64,000 bases of DNA, from the NCBI GenBank assembly GCA_001464545.1, contig LNFC01000017.1:62001-126000 (forward strand), read 5' to 3'. Shown here piece by piece: positions 42,217 to 50,955 of this stretch. The position numbers and the translations under genes are program-made. This stretch comes from Acidobacteria bacterium Ga0077551 (GTDB taxonomy: Bacteria; Pseudomonadota; Alphaproteobacteria; Caulobacterales; Hyphomonadaceae). Under the pieces are notes generated by a model. That model was not told the DNA's origin. It was given only the letters and a program-made list of their open reading frames with translations, and ran no database searches. How positions within the stretch are numbered: position 1 is the stretch's first letter; each line of letters opens with the position of its first letter.

Positions 42217-42583
42217 GGGCTGCGTCTCCGTCTCTGGGCTGCCGGACAGGCCGGCGAAGTACCCGCGCAGATGAGGCTGAAACGGTTCCGAAAGCGTTAA
42301 AGACGCCTTAACCCTCAGGCTTTCTGCCGGGAGGCGGTATCAAGCCGGACTCGGGCGGCGGGGCAAGGGGGCGGGCGCTGTGCATCTTGAACCCGTCTCC
42401 CAAGGCAGAGGGGGCTTTGAGAACCGGTCAGGAGTTATATTCACACCTTTGTTGAGCAGTGCTGGCGTTGAAGGGGGGCTTAACGGTTTCCACATCCTTC
42501 GCATCGCCCGATAATCGCCCCATATGGTGGTCTAGGGTTTCCGGGCTGCTGCCATGCGGGGCCCACGTAAAGGAGGCATTCAA
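42217..42583. other. parE-lon divergent intergenic region
   Basis: 367 bp with no coding frame that I can support. It should carry promoters for both genes. A sigma-32-like pair is noted separately near 42497-42525. Confidence 0.5.
42497..42525 (+). promoter_or_regulatory. possible heat-shock (sigma-32) promoter of lon
   Basis: CCCCATAT (42518-42525) matches the sigma-32 -10 consensus CCCCATNT exactly. CTTCGC (42497-42502), 15 bases upstream, is a partial -35 (consensus CTTGAA). It lies 59 bases before the lon ATG. lon is a heat-shock gene in many proteobacteria. Confidence 0.45.
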
Positions 42584-45007
42584 ATGCCAAGATCGAAGAC
42601 AGTGCCGGTGTTGCCGCTCAGGGACATCGTTGTTTTCCCGGACATGGTCGCGCCGCTGTTCGTCGGCCGGGACAAGTCCGTGCGGGCCCTTGAAATGATT
42701 GAGGAGTCCGAGAACGAGATCATGCTGGTCGCCCAGCGCGATGCGTCCATCGACAATCCGAACTCCGGCGACCTGCATACCGTCGGGACACTCGCGACCA
42801 TTTTGCAACTGCTGAAACTGCCGGACGGCACCGTGAAGGTGCTCGTCGAAGGCAAGTCGCGCGCGAAACTGGTCGAGCTGCATGACCGCGGCGAGTATTT
42901 CGAGGCGGCGGTCGAGACGATTGCCGAGGGCGACACAGTCGGCGGCGATGTCACCGCGCTTATGCGCGCCGTGCAGGAACAGTTCGAGAGCTATGTGAAG
43001 CTGAACCGCAAGATCCCGCCGGAAGCGGTGTCTTCGATCGGGCAGATGACGGAGCCGGGCCGGCTGGCCGACCAGGTGGCGTCGAACCTGTCGGTGAAGC
43101 TGTCCGACAAGCAGGAACTGCTCGAGATGCCGGACGCCAAGGACCGGCTCGAGAAGGTCTTCGCGCTGATGGAAGGCGAGATGGGCATGCTCCAGATGGA
43201 GCGGAAGATCAAAAACCGCGTCAAGCGGCAGATGGAAAAGACCCAGCGCGAGTATTACCTGAACGAGCAGATGAAGGCGATCCAGCGCGAGCTGGGCGAT
43301 CAGGGCGGCGAAGGCGGCGAGCGCGACGAGATGGCCGAGCTCGAGCAGAAGATTGCCGATGCGCCGCTGTCGCAGGAGGCCCGGACAAAGGCCGAGGCGG
43401 AGATGAAGAAGCTGCGCCAGATGTCGCCGATGTCGGCGGAATCGACCGTGGTGCGCAACTATCTCGACTGGCTGCTGGCGCTGCCTTGGGGCAAGCGCAA
43501 GGAGATCGTCACCGATCTGCGCAAGGCCGAGAAACAGCTCGACGATGACCATTACGGCCTCGAGAAGGTCAAGGAACGGATCCTTGAATACCTCGCGGTG
43601 CAGAAACGCACCGGCAAGCTGAAGGGGCCGATCCTCTGCCTCGTCGGCCCTCCGGGTGTCGGCAAGACCTCGCTCGGCAAGTCCATCGCGGAAGCGACGG
43701 GGCGTGACTTCGTGCGCGTGTCGCTCGGCGGCGTGCGTGACGAGAGTGAGATCCGCGGGCACCGGCGCACCTATATCGGCTCGATGCCGGGACGGGTGAT
43801 CCAGAGCCTCAAGAAGGTGAAGAGCGGCAACCCGCTGTTCCTCCTCGACGAGATCGACAAGATGGGCATGGACCACCGGGGCGACCCGGCTTCGGCCTTG
43901 CTCGAAGTGCTCGACCCGGAGCAGAACTCGACGTTCAACGACCACTACCTGGAAGTCGACTATGACCTCTCGGACGTGATGTTCGTGACGACCGCGAACT
44001 CGCTGAACATGCCGCAGCCCTTGCTTGACCGGATGGAGATCATCCGGATTGCGGGGTACACGGAGGATGAGAAACTCGAGATCACCAAGCGCCACCTGAT
44101 CCCTCAGGTGCGCGAGGATCACGGCCTCAAGGCTGAAGAGTGGATCGTCACCGATGGCGCCGTGCGCGACCTGATCCGATACTATTCGCGGGAAGCGGGC
44201 GTGCGGTCGCTGAAGCGGGAGATTGCGCGTCTTGCCCGCAAGGCGGTGCGCCACCTTGCGCTCAACGAGGGCGGCAGCCTGACGATCGACGAGGGCAACC
44301 TTGCGACCTTCGCGGGCGTGCGCAAGCATCGCTACGGCCTCGCCGACGAGACCGATCAGGTGGGCGCCGTTACCGGTCTCGCCTGGACGGAAGTCGGCGG
44401 CGACCTCCTCACCATCGAGGCGGTGAAGATGCCGGGACGCGGCAACATGAAGGTCACGGGTAACCTCCGCGACGTCATGAAGGAGTCAATCCAGGCGGCG
44501 AGCTCGCTCGTCCGTGCACGGTCGGTCTCGCTTGGCATCAAGCCGACGGCGTTCAACACGACGGACATCCACGTGCACGTGCCGGATGGCGCGACGCCCA
44601 AGGATGGCCCGAGTGCCGGCGCCGCGATGACGACGGCCATCGTGTCGCTGCTCACCGGCATTCCGGTGAACCGCGAAGTGGCGATGACCGGCGAGATCAG
44701 CCTGCGTGGCCGGGTGCTGCCGATTGGCGGCCTCAAGGAGAAACTGCTCGCGGCCCTGCGCGGCGGCATCAAGACGGTGCTGATCCCGAAGGAGAACGAG
44801 AAGGATCTCGAGGAGATCCCGGAAAATGTGAAGACGCAGATGAAGATCATCCCCGTCTCGGACATCCAGGAAGTGCTGAAGCTCGCGCTAACGCGTCCGG
44901 TGGTGCCGATCGAATGGTCGGATGCCGATGAGGCGGCGCTGCAGCAGAGCCTCTCCGGCGGCCCGGCGAAACCGGCCGACGATACGGACACGATCCGCGC
45001 GCACTGA
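42584..45007 (+). CDS. lon: ATP-dependent protease Lon
   Basis: 807 residues. The N-terminal substrate domain starts [13 protein letters not shown]. The AAA+ module has Walker [10 protein letters not shown] and Walker B F-L-L-D-E-I-D-K. The protease domain has catalytic Ser677 in D-G-P-S-A-G and Lys720 in G-G-L-K-E-K, 43 residues apart as in E. coli Lon. It degrades misfolded and regulatory proteins in the cytosol; in Caulobacter it controls CcrM, SciP and DnaA. AAGGAGG ahead of ATG 42584 is a strong ribosome site. A terminator follows. Confidence 0.97.
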   Translation: MPRSKTVPVLPLRDIVVFPDMVAPLFVGRDKSVRALEMIEESENEIMLVAQRDASIDNPNSGDLHTVGTLATILQLLKLPDGTVKVLVEGKSRAKLVELHDRGEYFEAAVETIAEGDTVGGDVTALMRAVQEQFESYVKLNRKIPPEAVSSIGQMTEPGRLADQVASNLSVKLSDKQELLEMPDAKDRLEKVFALMEGEMGMLQMERKIKNRVKRQMEKTQREYYLNEQMKAIQRELGDQGGEGGERDEMAELEQKIADAPLSQEARTKAEAEMKKLRQMSPMSAESTVVRNYLDWLLALPWGKRKEIVTDLRKAEKQLDDDHYGLEKVKERILEYLAVQKRTGKLKGPILCLVGPPGVGKTSLGKSIAEATGRDFVRVSLGGVRDESEIRGHRRTYIGSMPGRVIQSLKKVKSGNPLFLLDEIDKMGMDHRGDPASALLEVLDPEQNSTFNDHYLEVDYDLSDVMFVTTANSLNMPQPLLDRMEIIRIAGYTEDEKLEITKRHLIPQVREDHGLKAEEWIVTDGAVRDLIRYYSREAGVRSLKREIARLARKAVRHLALNEGGSLTIDEGNLATFAGVRKHRYGLADETDQVGAVTGLAWTEVGGDLLTIEAVKMPGRGNMKVTGNLRDVMKESIQAASSLVRARSVSLGIKPTAFNTTDIHVHVPDGATPKDGPSAGAAMTTAIVSLLTGIPVNREVAMTGEISLRGRVLPIGGLKEKLLAALRGGIKTVLIPKENEKDLEEIPENVKTQMKIIPVSDIQEVLKLALTRPVVPIEWSDADEAALQQSLSGGPAKPADDTDTIRAH

Positions 45008-45030
45008 GCGGGAATTGAAACGATAATGGA

Positions 45031-45057
45031 AAGGCCCGCTCCGGCGGGCCTTTTTGT
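45031..45057 (+). terminator. intrinsic terminator of lon
   Basis: AAGGCCCGC (45031-45039) pairs with GCGGGCCTT (45044-45052) around a four-base loop and a T run follows. Confidence 0.93.
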
Positions 45058-45135
45058 TTGGGGCGGGGCAGCCGAGGTGCAACGCACTTGCCAATCGGGC
45101 GCGCCCCCGGCAAAGAGGCGGCATACCAGATTTGG

Positions 45136-45211
45136 GGGCGATTAGCTCAGTTGGTAGAGCGCCTGCTTTACACGCAGGATGTCGGCGGTTCGAGCCCGTC
45201 ATCGCCCACCA
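45136..45211 (+). tRNA. tRNA-Val (anticodon UAC)
   Basis: A 76-base tRNA. Acceptor GGGCGAT pairs with ATCGCCC and CCA is encoded at the end. D arm TAGCTCAGTTGGTAGAGC, anticodon stem CCTGC/GCAGG with loop TTTACAC (anticodon TAC), T arm GGTTCGAGCC. Confidence 0.97.
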
Positions 45212-45225
45212 TTTTCCGACCAGGG

Positions 45226-45708
45226 TCAGCCGGGCATGCAGGCGCGCACGCCGGTGACGGGCAGGACGGTTTCCCAGCCTTCGGCGTCGCGGAACTGGAT
45301 GTTGCCGCTGCCGACGCGCTGGCCGCCTTCGAGGGGCTTGCCGGGTTCGATGGAGACGGTGACCTTCACCTTCGAGGCGAGGTCTTCGAACATCATCCGC
45401 GACAGGAACTGGCCAAAGACATCGCCGCCGGCGGAGGTCATCGGCATCGAGGTGGACTTGTTGCCGATCAGCACCAGTGCGTCACCGGACGAGCCCTTGG
45501 TGAAGAAGACGAACTGGCGCGGCGCCGACATGCTCCACAGGAACAGGCCGCACTCACCGGGCGCGAGGCGCTGGGGCGGCAGGCCTTCGGCGGGGACCGT
45601 GCTGATCGCAGGGGCGGCCGCGGCGGCTTTCGCCGCCGCCTGCTCCGGCGAGCTGGCGCAGGCGGCGAGCGCGCAAAGGGCGGCGGCGAGGAACAGGGGC
45701 TTCATCAT
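45226..45708 (-). CDS. lipoprotein at the end of the type II secretion operon
   Basis: 160 residues. Lipobox L-A-A-C (Cys17), an Ala-rich linker, then about 120 residues with G-E-C-G-L-F-L-W and V-T-G-V-R-A-C-M-P-G, the two Cys perhaps forming a disulfide. The ATG at 45708 overlaps the gspN stop (45705-45707), so it is translated as the 13th gene of the gsp operon. No family recognised. Known T2SS lipoproteins (GspS pilotin, AspS) have different sequences, so an accessory or pilotin-like role is a hypothesis from position. Confidence 0.75.
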   Translation of the reverse strand: MMKPLFLAAALCALAACASSPEQAAAKAAAAAPAISTVPAEGLPPQRLAPGECGLFLWSMSAPRQFVFFTKGSSGDALVLIGNKSTSMPMTSAGGDVFGQFLSRMMFEDLASKVKVTVSIEPGKPLEGGQRVGSGNIQFRDAEGWETVLPVTGVRACMPG

Positions 45709-46463
45709 GTGGGACCACTCCGGTCTGAGGTCGAGAACGAGTATACCCAGTCGCGCCCGTCCGGCGCAAACCCGGCGATGGGAAGCGCGAAAGCGAGGTC
45801 GCGCGGGATGAGGCCGGAGACGCGGGCATCAAACCGGCCGGGCTGCTGCGGCGCGAGGCGCAGCTCGGCGCGGAAACGGGTGCCGGAGGTGTTTTCCGAT
45901 TCCAGCGGGATCACCAGCGCGGTGCCCTCGCATCTCAGCTCGCCCTGCATGGGCGACCAGCCGGCGCCTAGAATTTCCCGGTTGCGCTCAAGTACGTCGC
46001 TGCGGGCGGTGCCGCTGGCGGAGAGGCAGCCGTCGCGGTCGAAGCGGATGGCCTCTCCCTGCAGCTGCACGCGGCCGCCGGACTGACGGATCCAGAGGGC
46101 GGCCTGTTCGAGGCGGACGAGATCAAGATCGAGGTTGAAGTCGCGTGCGGCGAGGCTGCCGCCGGCGCCGAGGGAGAGGTCGCCCATGCCGCTTCCGTGC
46201 TCGCCCTGCCAATCGACCGTGTACTGAAGGCGACCCGCCAGAAGGGCGGCAGGCTTCAGCTTCAAGGCCGCGTCGCCGTAGCGCTCGCCGCCGGCCTCGA
46301 GGCCGGTGAGGCGCCCGTCGAGGACCGTGCCTTCGGCGCGCGACCAGCCGAGACCGTGCGCCTCGACGCCGGCAAACTTCAGGGCGGCGCTCAGCGGGGC
46401 AAACACGGCGAGGCCGATCAGCACGCCGACGAGGAGAAGCGCGAGGAGAATGAGCCGGTTCAT
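45705..46463 (-). CDS. gspN: type II secretion protein GspN
   Basis: 252 residues. One N-terminal helix (about 4-27) anchors a periplasmic beta-rich domain. A-x-G-L-G-W-S-R-A-E-G-T-V-L-D-G-R-L-T-G-L is the GspN opening, and G-x-L-x-C-E-G follows later. GspN is an optional inner-membrane component of the assembly platform. Overlaps of four bases with gspM (46460-46463) and with the terminal lipoprotein gene support one operon. Confidence 0.85.
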   Translation of the reverse strand: MNRLILLALLLVGVLIGLAVFAPLSAALKFAGVEAHGLGWSRAEGTVLDGRLTGLEAGGERYGDAALKLKPAALLAGRLQYTVDWQGEHGSGMGDLSLGAGGSLAARDFNLDLDLVRLEQAALWIRQSGGRVQLQGEAIRFDRDGCLSASGTARSDVLERNREILGAGWSPMQGELRCEGTALVIPLESENTSGTRFRAELRLAPQQPGRFDARVSGLIPRDLAFALPIAGFAPDGRDWVYSFSTSDRSGPT

Positions 46464-46924
46464 GGCGCGGGCGGCGCGGAGAAGACGACGACCGCGTCCA
46501 CCTGGCCGGGCTGCGCGGCGATGAACTGTGCGGACTGGACGGTGATCCCGAGCCCGGTTTCGGACTCTTCAATCCACTGGAACACGGCGCCGGGATCGGC
46601 GGCCTTGAAGGCGAAGCGGAGTTCAGAGGCGGACGTCAGTTGCGGATCGGCGATGAGGCCGGACCGGGCGGCCCAGTCAGCGGCGAGGGCGGGCGCGTCC
46701 TGCGGGCTGGCCGGCGGGGCGGCCTGCGTGATGCCGGCATCGCGCAGCCGTTCGAGGCGAACCAGGGTGCGCCCGGATTCGGCGAGAGCGTCTTCGGCGG
46801 CGGTGCGGTGCGTCAGCGACGGGATGAGCACGCCCTGCACGATGACCGCGAGCACGAGGACGAAGGCGGCGGCAAGCAGCAGGAGCTGCTCCCGAGGCGC
46901 GCGTTGGTCCCACCAGGTTCTCAT
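46460..46924 (-). CDS. gspM: type II secretion protein GspM
   Basis: 154 residues. Short cytosolic start with W-W-D-Q-R-A-P-R-E-Q-L-L-L-L, one helix (about 14-33), then a ferredoxin-like periplasmic domain ending S-A-Q-F-I-A-A-Q-P-G-Q-V-D-A. The W-W-x-x-R-x-x-R-E-x-x-L pattern is the GspM hallmark. With GspL it forms the inner-membrane platform. Start overlaps the gspL stop. Confidence 0.88.
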   Translation of the reverse strand: MRTWWDQRAPREQLLLLAAAFVLVLAVIVQGVLIPSLTHRTAAEDALAESGRTLVRLERLRDAGITQAAPPASPQDAPALAADWAARSGLIADPQLTSASELRFAFKAADPGAVFQWIEESETGLGITVQSAQFIAAQPGQVDAVVVFSAPPAP

Positions 46925-48039
46925 GGCGCGGCCCTCACGATGAGACTGGCTTCGATGCCGGCGGGAAGGTCGGTGATGGAGTCCGTTTCGACCCGGAAGC
47001 CGGAGGCTTCGAGGCGCGACCGGACGGCGGTCTCATCGGCGCGGGTTGAAAATTGTATCCGTGCACGGAGGGCTGCTTCGCCGCCGGTATAGGTAAGGCT
47101 GATGACGCGGACGGAGGGGTTGTCCGGCAAGGCGCCGTAGAGGGCGGCGGAGAGGGCGCGGAAACCGGCGGGGGCGCCGCCGACGAGCTGGGCGGATAGG
47201 CGGCGAACTTCGGCACCGATGTCGGCGGGCTCCGGCGCGCCGGGGAACTGGGCGCGGTAGGCGGCGCGGGCGGCGGCCTCGTTGCGGGTCGCCGCCTGCT
47301 GCAAGCCGTTTGTCTCGAACCAGACGCTGGCGAGCCAGAGGCAGGCCGCGGCGAGGGCGAGTGCGCCCGCGAAGAGCCAGCGGCCGAGGCCCTTGCCGGC
47401 ACGGCGGCGGGCTGCGTCGCCGTCTGCGCCTTCGAGCGCGATGCCGGGAGTATTGGTTTGCAGGGGGATCAGGGTTTCCAGCGCATTTGCCGACGTGCGG
47501 CGCGCGTTGCCGAGGCCGCAGGCGCTGATCAGTTCACGGAGGGCTTCGTCCGGCCAGGCGGGGTCGGCGGCGACGGCGCTGCCATCATGGCTGAGGAGCA
47601 GCCGGTCGCCGAAATCCAGCAGGGCGCCTTGCGGCAGCCTGAGGCTGTTTTCCGCAATGATCGGGGCATGGTCCAGGTTCAGGGTCGCGAGCGCGTCGGT
47701 CCAGGCGCGCATCAGACGGCGGTCGACGATGTAGACATCGCGCGCCGCTTCCGTCTTGATCTTCGGGCCGAGGGTCAGATGGACGTCTTCGACGGGTTGG
47801 GCGAGATCGTCCTCCACCGCGTAGAGCGCCGTCTTGCGGGCCTCGGATTCCGATTTCGCCGCGACCTGCACACGGAACTTCGCGACGCAAAGGGCGGGGG
47901 CGAAGGCGATCGCCTTGGTGCGGGCATTCGCGGCGGCGCGGCCCAGCGGCACGTGTTCGATCTCGCCGCCGCGCCAGCGCGCGAGCCGGAGCAGGCCGTC
48001 CGGGACCGAGGGCAGTTCGATGTAGAGGTCCGCTTTCAT
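46921..48039 (-). CDS. gspL: type II secretion protein GspL
   Basis: 372 residues from ATG 48039. The cytosolic actin-like part (about 1-240) would bind the GspE ATPase. One helix near 255-275 (G-R-W-L-F-A-G-A-L-A-L-A-A-A-C-L) leads into the periplasmic ferredoxin-like domain with L-R-A-R-I-Q-F-S-T-R-A. The frame continues upstream into gspK, but the ATGA overlap at 48036-48039 marks the start. Confidence 0.88.
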   Translation of the reverse strand: MKADLYIELPSVPDGLLRLARWRGGEIEHVPLGRAAANARTKAIAFAPALCVAKFRVQVAAKSESEARKTALYAVEDDLAQPVEDVHLTLGPKIKTEAARDVYIVDRRLMRAWTDALATLNLDHAPIIAENSLRLPQGALLDFGDRLLLSHDGSAVAADPAWPDEALRELISACGLGNARRTSANALETLIPLQTNTPGIALEGADGDAARRRAGKGLGRWLFAGALALAAACLWLASVWFETNGLQQAATRNEAAARAAYRAQFPGAPEPADIGAEVRRLSAQLVGGAPAGFRALSAALYGALPDNPSVRVISLTYTGGEAALRARIQFSTRADETAVRSRLEASGFRVETDSITDLPAGIEASLIVRAAP

Positions 48040-49010
48040 CCGGCGTCTCCGAACGACCGCCAGACGATCCGGGGCGCGCCGTCTGCGCCGGCGTGCAGGA
48101 TGAAGCGGAAGGGCCAGCGGCCGGCGTCGAGTTCGACGCTGCCCTCGCCCGTGAAGTATTCGCCGCGCACCGCGAGGGGCACTTCGGCGAAAACCTGCGC
48201 GTAGGCCTGCCGGCCCTGGGCGAATTCGGCCACGTCCTGAACGCTGTTCCAACCGCTGGCGGGGCGCGCCTCGATGAAGCGGCGCGCGTCGGCGGCGGAC
48301 AGGGCGCCGCGCGTGGCGGCGCGCAGGACGCTCGCATTCTCGGCCGTCAGCGCGTTGACGTTGACGCGCAGACCGTCCGTTAGCGGAACAGTGCAGGTGA
48401 AGGGTGAGATCGCCTGAATGAGCTCGGGCGTGTAGCCGGGCACCGGGGCGAGCTCTGCTGGGCTGCGGAGGGGCTGGCCGGCGGTGCGTGTGCCGCTGGA
48501 ACTTGCCAGATAGGCGGCATCTTCGCCGCCGCCGGGTTGCGGGATCTGGTCCGCGTCAATCCAGTCTCCGAGCGTTGCGGCGAGGGCCGCCGCGTCGCTG
48601 AGCGGCACGCCGATGTCTTCGAGGAGGACCGCCAAGGCGGCGGCTTGCGGGGCCCGGAGGGCCTCTTCGGGCTTTGCCAGGGCGTTGAGGTTGAGGCAGG
48701 GGGGCAGTTCCCTCAGTGTCAGGATGATCTGGCCGCTCTCGACCGGCAGGACGAGGGTCTGTTCCCGGCCCGTGTCGCCGCTGCTGGCGGGCAGACGGCT
48801 GGCGGCGACGAGATCAGCGGCGCCGGCGAGCGCGGCCGCTTCAGCCGAGCGCGCAGCCCAGAGGGCGGAGGTGCGACGGGCGCTGAGTTTCTGCAGATCG
48901 GTCTGCCGGGCGATGGCGTCGGTGGCCATCAGGGCGGCGACAGACAGTGTGGCAACGATCAGGAGGATCGAGAGGAGGGCGGCGCCGGCCTGCTTGCTTT
49001 GCGGGATCAT
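48036..49010 (-). CDS. gspK: type II secretion minor pseudopilin GspK
   Basis: 324 residues. Type IV pilin-like leader K-Q-A-G-A-A-L-L-S-I-L-L-I-V-A-T: cleavage after Gly; position +5 is not the usual Glu (Leu-Ser-Ile), a known property of GspK. The large globular domain and D-W-I-D-A-D motif are typical. It caps the pseudopilus with GspI and GspJ. Overlaps gspJ (49007-49010) and gspL. Confidence 0.9.
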   Translation of the reverse strand: MIPQSKQAGAALLSILLIVATLSVAALMATDAIARQTDLQKLSARRTSALWAARSAEAAALAGAADLVAASRLPASSGDTGREQTLVLPVESGQIILTLRELPPCLNLNALAKPEEALRAPQAAALAVLLEDIGVPLSDAAALAATLGDWIDADQIPQPGGGEDAAYLASSSGTRTAGQPLRSPAELAPVPGYTPELIQAISPFTCTVPLTDGLRVNVNALTAENASVLRAATRGALSAADARRFIEARPASGWNSVQDVAEFAQGRQAYAQVFAEVPLAVRGEYFTGEGSVELDAGRWPFRFILHAGADGAPRIVWRSFGDAG

Positions 49011-49624
49011 GCGCCGGCTCCGATCAGGTAGCGGGCCGTCAGCGTGTCGTCCGGGGTGAAGATGAAGGTCAGCTCGACCTTCTGGGGGGCGGGGTCGTCG
49101 CCAGTGCCCGCGACGCGCCAGTCTTCCTGCCAGGTCTCGGCGCGGCCGAAGCGGGCCTCGACGCCCTGGAGGCCGGTCAGGAGGACTTCCTCCACCATGG
49201 GCGTGGCCGGAACGGGATCCGGCGCGGCCCAGGACCGGCGGATCAGCGCGCCGTTCGAGAAAAGGTATTCCACCCGCTGCAGGTCGCTGCGGGTCTCGCC
49301 GAGGGGATTGTCCCATCCGTTCCGTACAAAGACCATCAGGCGTCCGTCATGGCGGGGCGGATGGCCGGAGAAGGCGAGGGGGCCTTCGGAGGCGGCGGCG
49401 TCCTCGCTGGAGCGGCCGGTATAGGCGGCGAGGTCTGCCGAGAGGATGCCGAGGGCGATGGACATTTCGGAGGCGGCGTCGCCGCGCGTCTCGACGGCGC
49501 GGGCGCCGCGGAGTGACTGGTTCGTCATCACCGCGCCGGCGGTCGCCATCAGGGCGATGACGAACAGCGCGACCAGCGTTTCGATGAGCGTGACGCCGGC
49601 CTGGGAGTTTCCGCGCGGACTCAT
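49007..49624 (-). CDS. gspJ: type II secretion minor pseudopilin GspJ
   Basis: 205 residues from ATG 49624. Prepilin motif Q-A-G-V-T-L-I-E-T-L-V-A-L-F with Glu at +5. Globular domain with V-E-Y-L-F-S-N-G-A-L-I-R-R-S-W and L-L-x-G-L-Q-G-V-E-A-R-F, as in GspJ. ATGA overlap with gspI at 49621-49624. The longer open frame in this strand runs antisense-free into gspI/H in another frame and is not coding. Confidence 0.9.
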   Translation of the reverse strand: MSPRGNSQAGVTLIETLVALFVIALMATAGAVMTNQSLRGARAVETRGDAASEMSIALGILSADLAAYTGRSSEDAAASEGPLAFSGHPPRHDGRLMVFVRNGWDNPLGETRSDLQRVEYLFSNGALIRRSWAAPDPVPATPMVEEVLLTGLQGVEARFGRAETWQEDWRVAGTGDDPAPQKVELTFIFTPDDTLTARYLIGAGA

Positions 49625-49989
49625 GAGCGATCGCCTTGGGCGGTCAGCAGCGAAAGGCGCGCGAGGACGGCGGGGCTGGAGGCTTCCGTCACTTCGATCC
49701 GGACACTGTAGAGTCCCGGGCGCGGTGTCGGCTCGATGGTGCGCGTCCATTTGAAGTCGCGGCCGCGCTGGACATCCTCGCCTTCGGCGATGAGGCCGGG
49801 CGAAGTGAGCGATCCGGTAACGGTGTCCACCGCGACGTTCTCGGCGACGGTGCGGGCGAGGAGGCGCAGGTCGAGTTCGCTGCTGATGCGCACCGACTGC
49901 GTGTTGAGCGACAAGAGCCCCATTGCGGCGATGGAGAACACCGACAGGGCAACCATGGTTTCGAGAAGGGAAAAGCCGCGCGTGTTCAC
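49621..49989 (-). CDS. gspI: type II secretion minor pseudopilin GspI
   Basis: 122 residues from GTG 49989, whose GTGA overlaps the gspH stop. The prepilin motif T-R-G-F-S-L-L-E-T-M-V-A-L-S-V-F comes right after the start, giving a very short leader normal for GspI. Then D-F-K-W-T-R-T-I and Y-S-V-R-I-E-V match GspI. An upstream ATG in frame would lengthen the leader by about a dozen residues and overlap gspH more. Confidence 0.88.
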   Translation of the reverse strand: MNTRGFSLLETMVALSVFSIAAMGLLSLNTQSVRISSELDLRLLARTVAENVAVDTVTGSLTSPGLIAEGEDVQRGRDFKWTRTIEPTPRPGLYSVRIEVTEASSPAVLARLSLLTAQGDRS

Positions 49990-50480
49990 GGGGCGGCCAC
50001 CGTTCTGGCCGGCAGGGTGACGGGCCATTCGCGGTTCTGGGCGCGCAGGATGACCGGATCGATTGCCGAGTGGCCGAGCGGGTCGAAGACGAGCTGGGGT
50101 GTTTGACTTTCGCCGCGCTCCAAGGGGGAGAGGGGTGACTGGATTTCGACGCCCCGGCTGAGGGCGTGGCGGCTGCGGGGCAGGGCGGACCAGTCGCCAC
50201 CGGCCCATACCATGCCGGTATAGCCGGCCTCGTCGAGCAGCAGGCCGGTCGGCTTGCCGGAGATGCGGGCGCGGCCTTCGAGCTGCGCCAGCGTGCGCGA
50301 CAGTTTCTCGCCGTCACTGCGCAGGGGATCGGCGGGGCGGGCCGTGGCGACGATCAGGACCGCCGCGAAGGCGGAAATCGACAGCGTGACCAGCACTTCC
50401 ACCAGCGACAGGCCCGCCTCGCCCGGGCGGCGGCGCGCGCGGAGGGAGGCTTGGCTTGAGTGCGGGCGGGGCGCGGACAT
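49986..50480 (-). CDS. gspH: type II secretion minor pseudopilin GspH
   Basis: 164 residues. A long basic leader ends in R-R-P-G-E-A-G-L-S-L-V-E-V-L-V-T-L, with cleavage at the Gly and Glu at +5. The following beta domain has D-G-E-K-L-S-R-T-L-A-Q-L-E-G-R-A-R-I-S-G and I-x-F-D-P-L-G-H, typical of GspH/FimT. It sits 8 bases after gspG. Confidence 0.88.
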   Translation of the reverse strand: MSAPRPHSSQASLRARRRPGEAGLSLVEVLVTLSISAFAAVLIVATARPADPLRSDGEKLSRTLAQLEGRARISGKPTGLLLDEAGYTGMVWAGGDWSALPRSRHALSRGVEIQSPLSPLERGESQTPQLVFDPLGHSAIDPVILRAQNREWPVTLPARTVAAP

Positions 50481-50488
50481 GGCGCGGC

Positions 50489-50944
50489 CTAGTCCCAGTT
50501 GCCGATGTCGGCGTCCGGACCTTCGCCGCCCGGCTGGCCATCGGCGCCGAAGGAGAAGAGATCGTAGCGGCCGCCGGAGCGGGTGCCGGGCATCTGGTAC
50601 TGGTAGGGGTTGCCCCAGGGATCCATCTGTATACGGCGCACATAGCCGCCCTGCCGGTAAAGCGCGGCGTCGACGCCCGGGGGCGGGGCCGACAGAGCAG
50701 CGAGGCCCTCGGCGGCGTTGGGGTAGGTGTAGAGGTCAAGGCTGTACTGCTCGAGCGCGCTTTCGAGGCTGGCGATGTCGGAGCGGGCTTTCGAGATGCG
50801 CGAGCGGTCGCCGACCGGCGCGACGTTGACGATGATCAGGGTCGCCAGAAGACCCATGATGAAGACGACCACCATCAGTTCGACGAGGGAGAAGCCGGCC
50901 TCGCGGGCGCGGCGCTTTTGGGTGAGGCGTTGGGGGTGGGGCAT
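50489..50944 (-). CDS. gspG: type II secretion major pseudopilin GspG
   Basis: 151 residues from ATG 50944. Prepilin motif R-E-A-G-F-S-L-V-E-L-M-V-V-V-F-I-M-G-L. The GspG signature D-x-x-x-Y-P and D-P-W-G-N-P-Y-Q-Y is present, and the C-terminus D-L-F-S-F-G-A-D-G-Q-P-G-G-E-G carries the usual calcium-site aspartates. It polymerises into the pseudopilus. Needs the prepilin peptidase GspO, which is not in this window. Confidence 0.95.
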   Translation of the reverse strand: MPHPQRLTQKRRAREAGFSLVELMVVVFIMGLLATLIIVNVAPVGDRSRISKARSDIASLESALEQYSLDLYTYPNAAEGLAALSAPPPGVDAALYRQGGYVRRIQMDPWGNPYQYQMPGTRSGGRYDLFSFGADGQPGGEGPDADIGNWD

Positions 50945-50955
50945 GTGTTCCTCCG

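Noticed and set aside
42428-44329. A 633-codon open frame antisense to lon
   Set aside because: It mirrors lon codon structure in GC-rich DNA, has no ribosome site or domain, and lon is certain on the other strand.
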